Source: Yponomeuta sedellus
Lineage: Eukaryota; Arthropoda; Insecta; Lepidoptera; Yponomeutidae
Assembly: GCA_934045075.1 (NCBI GenBank)
Contig: OW203734.1
Span: forward strand, 11,729,516-11,793,515
Length of the DNA stretch: 64,000 bases
Reading direction: 5' to 3'
In this document: piece by piece, positions 31,222 to 41,860 of the stretch
How the letters are laid out: each line of letters starts with the position of its first letter
Position numbering within the stretch: the first letter of the stretch is position 1
The notes under the pieces: generated by a model
Told to the model about the DNA's origin: nothing
What the model saw: only the letters and a program-made list of their open reading frames with translations
The model's database searches: none
Position numbers and translations under genes: made by a program

Positions 31222-31327
31222 GATGGTTCTTACGGAGAGAAAAATAAAAAACTGTAAAGAATCGACTGTTCGTGCTTCGTACCGAGGCGGTACGAAGTTA
31301 GCTGGGTCAGCTAGTTATATATATAAT

Positions 31328-31489
31328 TCTACTGTACGTGTATATGTCACTGAACTCCTCCTAAACGACCGGACAGATTTGAATGATTTTTTTTTGTATA
31401 CGTTAGGGTGGCGCTTTGCATTGTTTGGATTCACCAATCAGCCCGGCAGATGGCGCTGCATGCACGAAAACGTCTGTTGCATCCGCTAG
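31328..31489 (+). mobile_element. second Helitron-like element
   Basis: It starts tctactgtacgtgtatatg and ends gcatccgctag before T. It follows the previous Helitron after a short AT run and is unrelated to it in sequence. Confidence 0.6.
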
Positions 31490-31502
31490 TTACCTAGATA
31501 TT

Positions 31503-31660
31503 TTTAAGCAGACCATGTACGTCCCATTGCTGGGCATAAGCTCTCACAGAGAGTGCTCAATTACCACGCGTGCCCACCGCGGATTGGCAATTTAGAGTGC
31601 TGAGGTATGTGAATAGCTACGCATACACTCAGGTTTCCTCACGATGCTGTCCTTCAAATC
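31503..31660 (-). repeat. T3 SINE fragment
   Basis: On the minus strand it has gcatcgtgaggaaacctgag, cttaaattgccaatccgcgg-like sequence and agcaatgggacgtac. Confidence 0.65.
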
Positions 31661-31754
31661 GTCAATATAGTCGATGTATATCCTCGAGGCAAACATGATA
31701 GATAGAGCAGGTCCAACTTATATTCAAATGGAAATATACACATTTTCATGTATA

Positions 31755-32424
31755 CAGGGTGTCTCATTCAAATCGGTCAGTATGGGAAAGTCTGAAACTA
31801 TAAGACATACGCAGATCTGTTCTGAGGAACCATATCATCGATTTTAATAACAAGAAAAACTGCATTCATACATTTTAAAACACATATGTACTCCGTTCGG
31901 GAATAGAACCCGGTGGTTTTGAAAAAAAAAAACTTCTATTAATGTATATTTCATAAGTAAATAAGTAATCAAACAACGTGTTAAATAAAATGAATCTAAA
32001 CTGAAAAAAACAATTTTTTCAGTGTCCATTATTCACTGTCTGTGGGCGGGTTAGATATAAATAGATCTTTGCAGTGTAGAGAAAATGAACCCTCAGTAGT
32101 AAAAATTACATTCGCGTGCTAAATAATTGCAGCCGGCTTTAGAACCTTTGTGAAACGAATGTACCTACATAAAAATTGAGGAAAACGCGAATAGCTTTTA
32201 GGAATCTTTAATCCGTCTTTTTCTTGTTTTGCAATGATGTTGTCCCATTTTTAAAACTTAGACATAATAATATATAAAACGCTATCAAAGAAGTAAAAAA
32301 CTTAAAAAAGGTTTATTTGGCCGGTCGGCAACACTCTGGTTTCCTCACATAACGGATTTGACATTCGAAACAAACATTCGTTAGTGACCAGGGGCGTGTT
32401 TCATTGAACTATACATGAAACCCT
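31755..32424. other. no feature recognised, one repeat-like start
   Basis: acagggtgtctcattcaa at 31755 resembles the start of a common insect interspersed repeat, and cgggaatagaacccggt at 31899 resembles a B box on the opposite strand. The evidence is too thin to call an element. Confidence 0.3.
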
Positions 32425-32512
32425 TGTATGTCCTTACTGCTGTAGCACGGGCCTCTTCCTGCATCGCAGAAAGGTTAGGCCATTCTCTGAGGGCCAAGTC
32501 GGGGATGGTCAT
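32425..32512 (-). repeat. 5S-SINE 3' end
   Basis: acccttgtatgtcc, agcacgggcctcttcctgca and aggttaggccat are the antisense 5S-SINE 3' end. Confidence 0.7.
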
Positions 32513-32694
32513 TGAGCTATATATGTAACATAAACAGTGAATGTTTACTATGATAATTCGATATACATTCGATTATCCTACTAACAAGTAAACTCTACTG
32601 CGCAATACGAGTATACCTCGAATTGGTATAATAAACTAAGGATTGTAGTTTTATGAAACTTGGCCACTTAAGTAACTAAATAATCCATCCACAG

Positions 32695-33335
32695 CGTTTT
32701 TGCTTTATCGGAAGTTTATGGAAAACATCATAGGGAAACCCGCGAAGGTTAGCTCCGTACGTATTGACTTGTATTTAATGTGGGCTCGGCCGACTGAGCT
32801 GTTACAATGGTAAAAAGTGCTAGGCATCCTTCACCATCTTAAGCAATGTCCCAGGCAATGCACCGTCAAATGGTCCCTTCATCCATCGAGTATGAGTGAA
32901 GGTGCTACTAGACACTGTGTAAATTATCTTATTCTTCTTCAGGCTATATTATGTAGTCCACTGCTGGACATATAGCCCTTCCCTAATGAGTGCCATAGTG
33001 CCTTGTCTTCAGCTTGCCGCATCCAGCATCTGCCGGCAGTTTTTCGCAGATCGTCATCCCACCTGATCAGAGGGCGTCCCACACTACGTTTGCCGGAATC
33101 GCGGTCTCCACTCAAGAACACGTTTACTCCAACGGTTGCCGGTACTTCGCGAGATATGGCCAGCCCACTGCCACTTCAGCTTGCTGATTCTCTGAGCTAT
33201 GTCGATAACTTTGGTTCTCTGTCGGATGCATTCGTTACGAATCCTATCCTTTAGAGAAACTCCGAGCATAGCTTTCTCCATATCTCGCTGAGCGACTTGT
33301 TGCAATTATCTTATTACGTGTATGCAAAGCCCTAA
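32695..33335 (+). mobile_element. T2 SINE body split by LINE-b
   Basis: The T2 body (aaacatcatagggaaacccg, gctccgtacgtattgactt, catcgagtatgagtgaagg) runs to 32933 and resumes at 33316. LINE-b with a 12-bp duplication lies between. Confidence 0.75.
32934..33303 (-). mobile_element. LINE-b C-terminus and 3' end, with TSD
   Basis: The duplication aattatcttatt lies at 32922-32933 and 33304-33315. The minus-strand frames carry RTKVIDIAQRISKLKWQWAG (33084-33305) and, in another frame, GRPLIRWDDDLRKTAG (32939-33121); the shift between them shows decay. Both belong to the C-terminal part after the RT of RTE-like LINEs. The element is 5'-truncated. Confidence 0.82.
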
Positions 33336-33534
33336 GGTATGTTTAATTGCAATTACTTCTTGAGAATAAACAACGGACCAAAGGATCCCAGCTCGTTTCC
33401 GTACCTTTGGAGTGGTTATTAATCATAGCCTTTACCCAAACCCCTTTGTCTTGTCTGAGTTTTTAAAGGAAGAATCTGACTAGCGCCGAACTGAAATTAG
33501 CTAGAAGAACACCACCGCGACAAGTACCTGCTAG

Positions 33535-33775
33535 GAAATCCTACTTAATATTATGAATGTGAAAGTTTGTGAAGATGTTTGGATATTGTATGGAATCAGG
33601 CGTCACTTTGCGGAAATCCATAATAGCATTAAAATGTGATAATTACTTTGCTAAATTCCACCAAATGTTGGCGGTTGGTTTGTTACTCAATCACGCAGTA
33701 ACGGCAGAACGGAGTTACATAAAACTTGGCATACAGATAGACAAAGATTGAGATATAGATATCCCAGTAATGCAT
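33535..33775 (+). mobile_element. Helitron-like fragment with a 90-bp nested insert
   Basis: taatattatgaatgtgaaag and gatgtttgg, then after an insert (about 33583-33676) ggtttgttactcaatcacgc and cataaaacttggcatacag. The insert starts atattgtatggaatcaggcg; its class is unknown. Confidence 0.55.
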
Positions 33776-33832
33776 TCCCGTGGCATAATAATTTATTATT
33801 ATCTGCCAGAAAGAATGATATGAAGAAATGAT

Positions 33833-33922
33833 ATGCCAGAAGAATATCATTTCTTCATCTCCTCATCAGCAGCGGCAAATGGCTGCTGATGAGGAGATGA
33901 AGAAATGATATTCTTCTGGCAT
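33833..33922. repeat. perfect 41-bp hairpin
   Basis: Arm 33833-33873 is the exact reverse complement of 33882-33922, around the 8-nt loop ggcaaatg. The arms are not low-complexity and match no family named here. Part of the arm (gaagaaatgatat) also occurs just upstream at about 33822-33834. Confidence 0.95.
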
Positions 33923-34789
33923 TTGAAAGTTCATACACCAAAACATAATCCGCAGTCGCTAACGAAAGCGGCTTGCCACTGGATTCGCAAAAGGCGAAAG
34001 TATAAATCAGAAATAAAATCCCTGACATGAAAAACACACATCGCGACTGCCAAGAGGATAAAAACCACCTTGGCTTTATTTATTATATTTGCTTTGTCAA
34101 TGTGTTTACATACAGAATTGCAATATTTTTCTGCACGCGAAAGGCTGGTTGGCTTAAATAATATAGACCTTTTCTTAGATTTTTGGTAAACGAATTGACT
34201 GGTGGCAATCTACGTACTGTTATATCTTGGCAATGTAAGTAGAGTGGCTGATCCCAAATAAGCAGACCCATGTAATGGCTGAACCAGGGTGCACGGGCTG
34301 TCAGTCTCTTCCAATATTGATTCCGGGACGGTCACGTCTAGAGATACAATTTATTTCCTATTTTCTACTTCAAGTTTGAGGGAATAAAATACTTTTTAGA
34401 TACAAAATCTTTTGTTAAAAAGAAGAATTTCCAAATCCGTTTAACAGTACACTATTAGGGGCAGTGACCACTAAAGGATTGTAGTGCATGTGACCCATTT
34501 TTGGAGTAAGCTCGCTCAGCATGTTGTAGCTTAGTCGTCATAATCTACAAGAAAGACTGTGTGTTTTCTCACGTGTTGTTTTACTATAACGCTGTATTGG
34601 CATGGTTACAAAACATTAAAGAATGTACGTAGCTTAAAAAAAATCTAGTCATCTTGAATCGCCATAAACACAGCGTCAACACGTGCGGAGCTAACTAGCC
34701 TGCAGATTTCATCATGATACCTATTTTCCTATACTCACAGCGAGTGTACAGACATTGCTACAACAAATGCACGTAACTTGGAAAACCCA
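33923..34789. other. no feature recognised
   Basis: Several 60-codon frames, none with domain features. No repeat match. Confidence 0.4.
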
Positions 34790-34875
34790 ATTCACAGCAC
34801 AAATCCAAGTACTTGTCGGGAATCGAACGCACGAACTCTCGCATGTGGGGCAAGGGTTTAACCGGTACTCAGCCA
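34790..34875 (-). repeat. tRNA-like SINE head
   Basis: On the minus strand a D-arm-like ggctgagtaccggttaaac and a B box cgttcgattcccg. A tRNA-derived head without a recognised body. Confidence 0.5.
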
Positions 34876-35149
34876 ACGCTCTTACTCTGTAGTAGATACT
34901 TACTAAAACAAGTAAAATACAAAGTATTGCCATTGTACAGACTAAATTAAGCTCTTGAGGATCGTTCCTTTCTATGCAGAGTGTAAAATAATTCCTTATC
35001 TTTAAGAATGAATAACTTCAATAAAACATCAGCTATTTCATGTTTAATACCTTGGGTGGTTTCTTTGTAATGCTATATAGAATAGGTATATAGCGGCGTA
35101 TTATATTAGTGACAAACCGGTGAATTTTATATGTATAGTTATAGTTGTA

Positions 35150-35347
35150 ACCCGTGCTAAGGACAAATTTAAAAACGTACGTAAAAAAGGTACGTAATAC
35201 AGAGAATAGTGTAAAGAGGTTCGAAATTTCACTGATGCCTGTGAGTCGACCATTGGCTCAATTGGTAGAGCGCTGGCACGGATAGCCAGAGGTTGCGGGT
35301 TCGAATCCCGGCATGGGTGAAATTTTTAGCCTCTAAATAGGTTTTTA
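35150..35347 (-). mobile_element. T1 SINE, folded, reverse orientation
   Basis: The left end is an antisense piece of the tail (taacccgtgctaaggac). Then, after gtacgtaaaaaa, comes a sense unit with an intact cloverleaf (acceptor accat-type, anticodon stem ctggc/gccag perfect) ending at ctaaataggtttttaaa. This is the mirror image of the other folded copies. No clear target duplication. Confidence 0.7.
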
Positions 35348-35350
35348 AAC

Positions 35351-35859
35351 AAGTCATTTAGTTGTACCTAGTATAGGGCTAACGAGATCTGTGAAATATG
35401 TCCATGAATATTTATTTATTTATGAAAAAAAAAAACATTTTACGTGATAATGTACACCAGAGTTACAATAAACAATGTTCTTCTTCTTCAACATTTCCGT
35501 TTATGCAAATAAATTAAGCAGCGTCGTACAGGATATCGTTTGTCATAAAAGGCGTTTGAACATCTACATTTCATCAAGTTATGTAAAATTATAACGAGAA
35601 CGTACCACCTTAGAGTAAGACCATAAAGTGGGCCATAAAAGTCAGTTTATGACAGACAATTACAGTAAAGGGAAGCCGGGGATTGTGAATGTAAGTGCCT
35701 CTCGATACATACATCATATCGTATTATAACGACAGGTGAGCGTAATGTGAAATTGTAGTGATGCAATCCTCATACTTGATAGACCTCTAGTAACTTCTGA
35801 CGGTAGTGTTAATTGTACATATGCAGGTAGATGAGTTTCGAGTGAATAGTACATACATA
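35351..35859. other. no feature recognised
   Basis: AT-rich spacer between T1 and LINE-a. Confidence 0.4.
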
Positions 35860-36225
35860 CACGCATTACCTCACGCCTGTATCCCAGAGGGGTAGGCAGA
35901 GAACAGTGACTGCCACTTGCCACGATCCTGACAGATCACCTTCGCTTCATCAACGTTCATAAGTCGTTGCATGCACACACGCTGGTTCCGGGTACTTTTA
36001 ATCTTCTCCTTTGGTAATACATCCCCTATTTGTTCGATGCATGTCCGCCTGGGCTTTGCGTCCCTTACCAGCCCTTCCACTTACATTCGCAATATATATT
36101 TGTTTCGTCAATCTTTCTTGCTTCATCCTCTTCACATGTCCAAACCAACGCAACATTCCTTTCTCAATTCTAGTCACTACATCCCCTTTCAGTCCACAAC
36201 GTTCTCTGATCTGAGTATAGTCTGA
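35860..36225 (-). pseudogene. LINE-a C-terminal coding region and 3' end
   Basis: The longest LINE-a copy. Minus-strand frames give RWFGHV-type sequence, TKQIYIANVSGRAGK, then STRNQRVCMQRLMNVDEAK and a WQSLFSAYPSG end (35871-36080). This order is what I know of the C-terminal extension of RTE-like endonuclease/RT proteins; no RT motif itself is present. One frame change separates the two halves. Confidence 0.75.
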
Positions 36226-36889
36226 TTCGAGAACGTCCGAATCGAGTGAATAAGTCAGTTCAATATCTCACATGCTGTTTCATTAACGCGTTTCCTTATC
36301 CACCTTCTTCACAGCTTCTCTATTTTATACTTTATTGCTCATGAAACATTAAACAGGATTCAATTTTGTTATTCCGTACTCATTGCAAAAAAAAACATTT
36401 ACAATAAGTTACGGCCGGCTTTGTACGCCATATCTGTCCAAAGAGTCGCTTAACGCTCTACGAGTAAAAATCTCTGAGAAAGAATTGGTCCTCAATCACG
36501 AGCTAATATAGACTGTAACCGTCAATGCCATGCATCATCTCAAAAAAAGGCCTTAAGTTGCCTGAGCAGCGGGTAGAAAGTACTTTTCAACCCCAGGGAG
36601 GATCGTTTTAACTGATTTGAAACATCTGTCGAATTATTAAATAAAATTAGTTCTATTTTCACATTTCTGTTGGATCATTTTACAACTTTCTAGACAGCCA
36701 CTCAATAAGAGCGCGATGTAATTAAAAACACCGAAAAAAGTTGATGCTAACAGCATTATTTACTTTAAAATAAGACTTTTGCAAAATCTACGTTATTTTA
36801 AAGTTTGGCTATTTTATTAATGATGAAAATGAAAAATAACGGTTGAATAGCTGACCGGCTTAGAAACAACTATATCGCTTAGTATGAGG
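36226..36889. other. no feature recognised
   Basis: AT-rich, no repeat match. Confidence 0.4.
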
Positions 36890-37022
36890 GCACGGGTCGG
36901 CGACCAACCATTTCCAAACCTATTTTGACATGTTTTTATATGATGCGTGCGCCAAATGACTATGCACGCAACATTAAATTCGCTTTTTTGGACCACACCA
37001 AAAAAGGTTGTTCACCTCTGTG
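36890..37022. repeat. hAT-like MITE, degraded
   Basis: gggtcggcgaccaacc at the left and aaaaggttgttcacctctg at the right form poor inverted ends of the type seen in hAT elements. No 8-bp duplication was found. Confidence 0.35.
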
Positions 37023-37466
37023 TTAGCTGCAAACGTCACCGTCCGTTTTCCGTTTGTTCTAGGAACAGAGTATAGAGCGGAACTTTAGGTGTCTGCGTGT
37101 CGCCTGAATAAACTACAGGGGTCGTTACACACAACTGGTGGGATAGTTTCATTTAATTTGACGACTCATCGTTTTGCACGTGCGCCTTCCGCGTCATAGT
37201 CCGGGAGTCGGCGAGTGCGAAATCCTCAACATAATGGCATTTAAGGCACTAACAACGTAAGACAACTTTGACCATTCTATAGCTCCCCTTCCATGCCTGG
37301 AAGATAAAACAATAAGGTTTATTATTATATTATGATCATATTAATATCTTATATGATGATTTTTTTACTTCATGAAAATGTACAAATTGTTCGGATCTCC
37401 TCCTCTCAAATATTTTCTTTCGTAATTAAGTTAGAGATATTCTGTCTACCGTGTAAAACAAGAATG

Positions 37467-37640
37467 GGATAAGATAAGATAAAAATATTCTTTATTGTAC
37501 ACAGGAAAAAACAATGAATTTACAAAGGTACATAGTACAGTTGGCGGCCTTATTCCTAAAAGCAATTTCTTCTAAACAACACAACTATGGAAAGTTGCTG
37601 AAGGAAATTACAACAGAGTAGACAGTGAAAATTTGAATAC
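37467..37640 (-). repeat. Jockey-type LINE 3' end with (ATCTT)n
   Basis: On the minus strand it has aataaggccgccaactgtac, tgtgtacaataaagaatatt and (ATCTT)n. Related tails lie at 9231, 43670 and 46655. Confidence 0.7.
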
Positions 37641-37924
37641 CTATTGATACTTAAATATTGACACATACAATACCACAGTCGGGATTTAGTTATAAGAATG
37701 AAATTTACTTTTAATAACATTTAGGCCAAAAAGCCGGGATTTTACTTAATAATGTGTTGTATTTACGAACGTTTGAGTTCTTAGATCGGCCTCCTTGCCT
37801 ATCACCACCACCGCAACGTCACTTATTGGAAAATACCTCGCGGAATTACTTTTCCGCTCTCTCACTAGCTCACATCACTACAGTCCGGTCATCACAAGAA
37901 TCACCACAATGTTTCATTTGACTT

Positions 37925-38035
37925 TCAGAACTCAGATAAGGCCGCCGTCTGTACTCTCGAGTTAAGATATAACTGTGTTCCTTGTTTTATGTACAATGAA
38001 GTGTTCTCTATCTATCTATCTATCTATCTATCTAA
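37925..38035 (+). repeat. LINE 3' end with (CTAT)n
   Basis: aaggccgccgtctgtactc, atgtacaatgaagtgttc and seven tatc/ctat units. This is the stand-alone version of the tail nested at 31074-31157. Confidence 0.75.
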
Positions 38036-38084
38036 CTCTGAAATTAATCTGATCCCCACGATACAGGCTAGGCCTCACTAGGGG

Positions 38085-38245
38085 ATCACCGTAATGTTTG
38101 ATTTTAAATCGAGTAACTTTGCAATGTACCTCTTACACCTTTTTGTAATGGTGCATGCAAATTATTAAATAAACTCTATTCAACTCTATTCTATTCTCTG
38201 TCTTTCTGCGAGATTGCCTGTGGCCTACAGTGGTGTAAAGGCTGC
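38085..38245 (+). repeat. LINE tail followed by T3 3' end
   Basis: tttttgtaatggtgcatgca, aataaa and (TTCAACTCTA)-like units to 38193, then tctttctgcgagattgcctg and ctacagtgg of the T3 3' end. Confidence 0.5.
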
Positions 38246-38544
38246 ATTTTTAAAGAAGTGAGCTCCATCACCACAAACCAATATAGGTATTTGTGCTGAT
38301 GAATTTCCCAAGAGGTTAGCAGGAGGTAGCCATTTGCAAGGAGGAGTGGGTACAAAAGAGGAGACCTTTGGAAATTCTGAGCGATTCCAATCATCTGTCA
38401 AATTAGTATGGAATTTGTCATACAATTGAAATCGCTCAGGAATTGGTGCGGATAATTAGACCATTATTGGTGATAGTTGACACATCCAATACTATCACTA
38501 ATTGTGCGCGATAGTACGAGTGCCGAACGACCTCTGTTCTTTGT

Positions 38545-38697
38545 TAATTAAGGACTTTGAAAAGACTAAGTTTGGAGTGTTTTTGTTCATTTTTTCCCCA
38601 AAACGATCTAGATTTTGGAATGGACACCTAGTTTGACTTGTAACGTTTATTAGGACGTAGTTTCTGAGCTACATTGAATAAAACCATTTCATTTCAA
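38545..38697 (+). repeat. Jockey-type LINE 3' end
   Basis: ttaaggactttgaaaagact, tggacacctagtttga and a tcatttcatttc-type tail. It is the plus-strand counterpart of 23764-23930. Confidence 0.75.
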
Positions 38698-38749
38698 TTA
38701 GGTAACTCAAGAAGTCGTTAACAGCAGCTGCGAATTATTTCCTCCTTCT

Positions 38750-38830
38750 TCTTCTTCTTCAGGCTATATTAGTCCACTGCTGGACATAGCCCTCCCCAAA
38801 TGAGCGCAAGGTTGTGCCATCATTAGGGGG
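38750..38830 (-). repeat. LINE-b 3' end
   Basis: cttcttcttcttcaggctat, agtccactgctggacatagc and gcaaggttgtgccatcatta, matching 19935-20010. Confidence 0.75.
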
Positions 38831-38987
38831 TAATTATTACCTTGTTACTAACATACTCGACGTAGAAATGTCATTTGTCTTCCGTGCACACCTGAGATAA
38901 AGTGCGTGGTAACAAGCTTCAATACCTGAGACAGACAACAGCGCCCTTCTTCCAAAATTAAAAATGAAGTATCTTATTACACACATT

Positions 38988-39036
38988 ACTGTTACCTGTT
39001 GTAGCGTGCTACTTGCACGCTACAACAGGTAACAGT
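38988..39036. repeat. perfect 22-bp hairpin
   Basis: actgttacctgttgtagcgt and two more bases pair exactly with the right arm around tactt. With two mismatches the pairing extends into acaca on the left and tgtgt of the following microsatellite. Confidence 0.92.
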
Positions 39037-39065
39037 GGTGTGTGTCTGTGTGTGTGTGTGCGCGC

Positions 39066-39101
<36 letters not shown>
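39037..39101. repeat. (TG)n/(CG)n microsatellite
   Basis: TG dinucleotides with a central cgcgcgcg, directly after the hairpin. Confidence 0.95.
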
Positions 39102-39517
39102 AAAGGTCAAATTTCTTCACTATCGACCGTTTTTACGAACCTGCCATTACATGGCAATCGCGTTTTACAAATCAAAAAGTGTCATTTTAACAAAACATCG
39201 TAAAACACACGCTTTGTTAACACAAAGTATCGGCCGCGATCTTAAACTAGATACAATTTTGCGCTTTCTAACTTCACTTATTCATATTCAAACAAATATA
39301 TACTTCGCTGAATTAACCGGAAACTTTCCCATAAATCTAAAACTGTTATTTAGCAGCAATAATATAATATTAAGTTGTTCGGCCACAGTGTACACAAATT
39401 AATATAGCAGATAGCTGTTACGGATACCTGAGAACTGGTATACCTGAGAACTGGTATACCTATTTCATAATTCCCGACTAACATCTTGAACTTTCACTTC
39501 GCGTAGACATATATTGC

Positions 39518-39740
39518 GCTCGCAGCCTACTCAAACCGAGTTGTTGGAATCAAGCAACAACAGGCGCGGTCAGGTGCAGAATGGGTGACCGTCCCGTGAC
39601 TACCGCTAGTGCCATTTTTCCGAGCACTTTCGTGCTTCGCAAGGCCAGTTAAGTCGTTGGTACCAGCTGACATGTAATGACAGTCTTTAAGCCACGTCAG
39701 AGGCCTTATGGGCGGTTTGACATATAAAGGGTTGACAATC
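39518..39740 (+). mobile_element. 5S-SINE, variant B, internally deleted
   Basis: Variant-B head (aagcaacaacaggcgcggtc, gaatgggtgaccgtcccgtg), first half of the body, then a jump to atataaagggttga. About 110 bp are missing. Confidence 0.8.
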
Positions 39741-39923
39741 ATCGTGCGCTTTGACCCTAGATATTTGTATGGGCCTGGCGACTCACCACTCCCTGCACCA
39801 TCAACTGAAGTTCAGCTCTTATATTACGTGCACCACACCTCGAAGGATTCCAATCGTCTAACTGTCAAATTAGACTGTCAGAGTAAATTACGGCGCTGAA
39901 ACAGGGACCCTCAAGAATTACAG

Positions 39924-40262
39924 TATGGAGAAAATCCAAGTGGTGCAAAGGGCTATGGAGCGGGCCATGCTAGGCATATCACTTATCAACAGTGTGCGAA
40001 ATGTCGATATTCGGCCAAAGACCGAAGTCGAAGACGTATCGTAAACCTTAAATTGAGATCTTCTTGTCGGGTCGTGTCGATGGCAAGCCATCGTGGTGAA
40101 GGGATTTGCCAATCTGCGTAAAGAACTCGCTAATTGTTGCTCTGAGTGCGTTAGACGTATGGTCTTAGTGAATACGTCATTCGGGCAATCTCATTTTATG
40201 CACCCCAAATGGAGATGAATGGGTCACTTGGTTAGGCGGGAAGACGGCAGGTGGACTAAGGT
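39924..40262 (+). pseudogene. RTE-like LINE C-terminal fragment
   Basis: The plus-strand frame reads MEKIQVVQRAMERAMLGISL, followed downstream by a MGHLVRREDGRWTK-like stretch. This corresponds to the minus-strand protein at 33084-33305 but is a diverged subfamily. Stops and shifts are present. Confidence 0.65.
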
Positions 40263-40264
40263 AA

Positions 40265-40332
40265 CCTCTAACACGAGGCATCTTCAGGCTCCCAATTGCA
40301 TTTGGGAGCCTGAGGATGCCTCGTGTTAGAGG
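40265..40332. repeat. 31-bp hairpin, one mismatch
   Basis: cctctaacacgaggcatc on the left, gatgcctcgtgttagagg on the right, loop ttgcat. It sits directly at the end of the LINE fragment. Confidence 0.92.
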
Positions 40333-41165
40333 CGAAACGCGTCGCGTGTTTTCTCACACAAGTATTGGTGTTGGTGGTGGTGTGTTCGTGTCTTGCTTCT
40401 GCTTGAAAAAGTGGGAGGGAGGGCGGTGCATTAGCTAGCCGCATGGTGCTTGTGGGATTTTTGGCGGAATTCAGCAAAGTAATTTTAACTTTTTAATGCT
40501 AAGTAAAAATGTGTCAAGTCGCTACAAGGTAGCATTGCGAGTATTCAGTTTAGCGGACCGCTACCCAGCTGAAAAAAACTTTTATCTCCTAAAATGTTGG
40601 TTATAAACCTGCCGTGAACTGCTCTAAATCCGCCTGAAAAGTGTTTTAGTCTAGTCGACTGCTTGGAAACGACACTGACAAAATATAACTAGTTAGTGTA
40701 GGTAACCTACGAGTATGTTACCTAGGATGACAGAAGTATTGTAACAACATATATTTTAATCTAGAAAAGCTTTAGGATTTATGGTGAAAAAGAACCTTAC
40801 ATACATGCCCCTAAGAACATTACACTCCATTTATCCTCGACATATTTCGTAAGTAATACAAATTGAGAAAGTTAACTACTACGTTAGTTTCTTGGAAGAT
40901 TTCAAGCCACAGATTTAACTCTGTTAGAAAGTTCGCGATACTTATATAATACGCTATGAACTTTGTTATTGCAGTGAAAGTTAACTTTGAATACGTAGTT
41001 TAAGGCAGAATTCTCTTAAATAAAAGTTTCATTAACAATGAATTTCATTTATACATTTAATTTAACTATTAGTTAAACCAAAGCTGTTTTTTACACTCCT
41101 AATAATACTAATTAACCTAAAAAGCTTATACATATTATCGGAAAATAGAGCCACACTATTCATCT
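40333..41165. other. no feature recognised
   Basis: It starts with a short GC-rich stretch (gcgaaacgcgtcgcgtg) then turns AT-rich. No family match. Confidence 0.4.
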
Positions 41166-41352
41166 GATTTATGAAACGATTAATGGACCATGATCGTTTC
41201 ATAAATCAGAATAAATTAATTTCCATATTATTCTTAAATTGCTATTAAATAATTTAATCAACAAATAATATTATAATCAGTTAATTAACAATATCCAAAT
41301 AATTTAATGTGATTAATCAAACGATCATGGTGCATTAATAGTTTGATGAATC
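41166..41352. mobile_element. MITE-like inverted repeat
   Basis: About 45 bp at the left (gatttatgaaacgattaatg, accatgatcgttt) match the reverse complement of 41309-41352 with about 8 mismatches. The left arm also forms an internal 18-bp perfect hairpin with a 12-nt loop. Confidence 0.75.
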
Positions 41353-41501
41353 CGATTAATATTCTTTTTTTAATAATATTATTTAGTTAATTAATTCCGT
41401 TTTCCCTAACACATAATCGCGATTAAGCCCCTATAATATATAACTATTTGTGAGCATTGCGAATCATTAAAAAATACTAAAAGTTGCTAGGCGATCGATA
41501 T

Positions 41502-41860
41502 CAACCCTTGTATATCCCCACTGCTGGGGCATGGGTCTCTTCCTACATCACAAAAAGGTTGAGCCATACTCCACCACGAGGCCCAGTCCGGGTTGGTGGA
41601 GGATTGTAAGACAGTGGCGTGCCTTGCTGTCAGAAGCTATCAAGCCGCCCATAAGGCCTCTGACATAGCTTAACAACTGCCATTACATGACAGCCGGCAC
41701 CAACTAGCGGTAGTCACGGGACGGTCGCCCATCCTGTACCTGACCACGCCTGTTGTTGCTTAACTCACTTGAGTTAAGCAACAGAAGATTGATTCCTATT
41801 GATAGGAATCAATCTTCTGTTGAGTGTTCACTCGGTTCGACTAGAAATTTGATAGTACAG
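41502..41860 (-). mobile_element. 5S-SINE, variant B, with double hairpin
   Basis: Full-length on the minus strand. In its head two perfect hairpins lie back to back and share five bases: 41755-41767 with 41770-41782 (2-nt centre), and 41779-41798 with 41803-41822 (4-nt loop). They duplicate head sequence (gttaagcaac, attgattcc) in inverted form. Confidence 0.88.

Larger units (their letters stand above)
30941..31314 (+). mobile_element. Helitron, non-autonomous, with nested LINEs
   Basis: The 5' end is tctataatataaaaatg and the 3' end is gggtcagctag followed by T. About 13 bp before the end is a perfect 10-bp hairpin, cttcgtaccg with cggtacgaag (31275-31297). A LINE-b 3' end fills 31057-31221. 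No coding capacity. Confidence 0.85.

Noticed and set aside
39030..39101. Possible telomeric or regulatory TG array
   Set aside because: It is a dinucleotide microsatellite; insect telomere repeats of the TTAGG type are absent.
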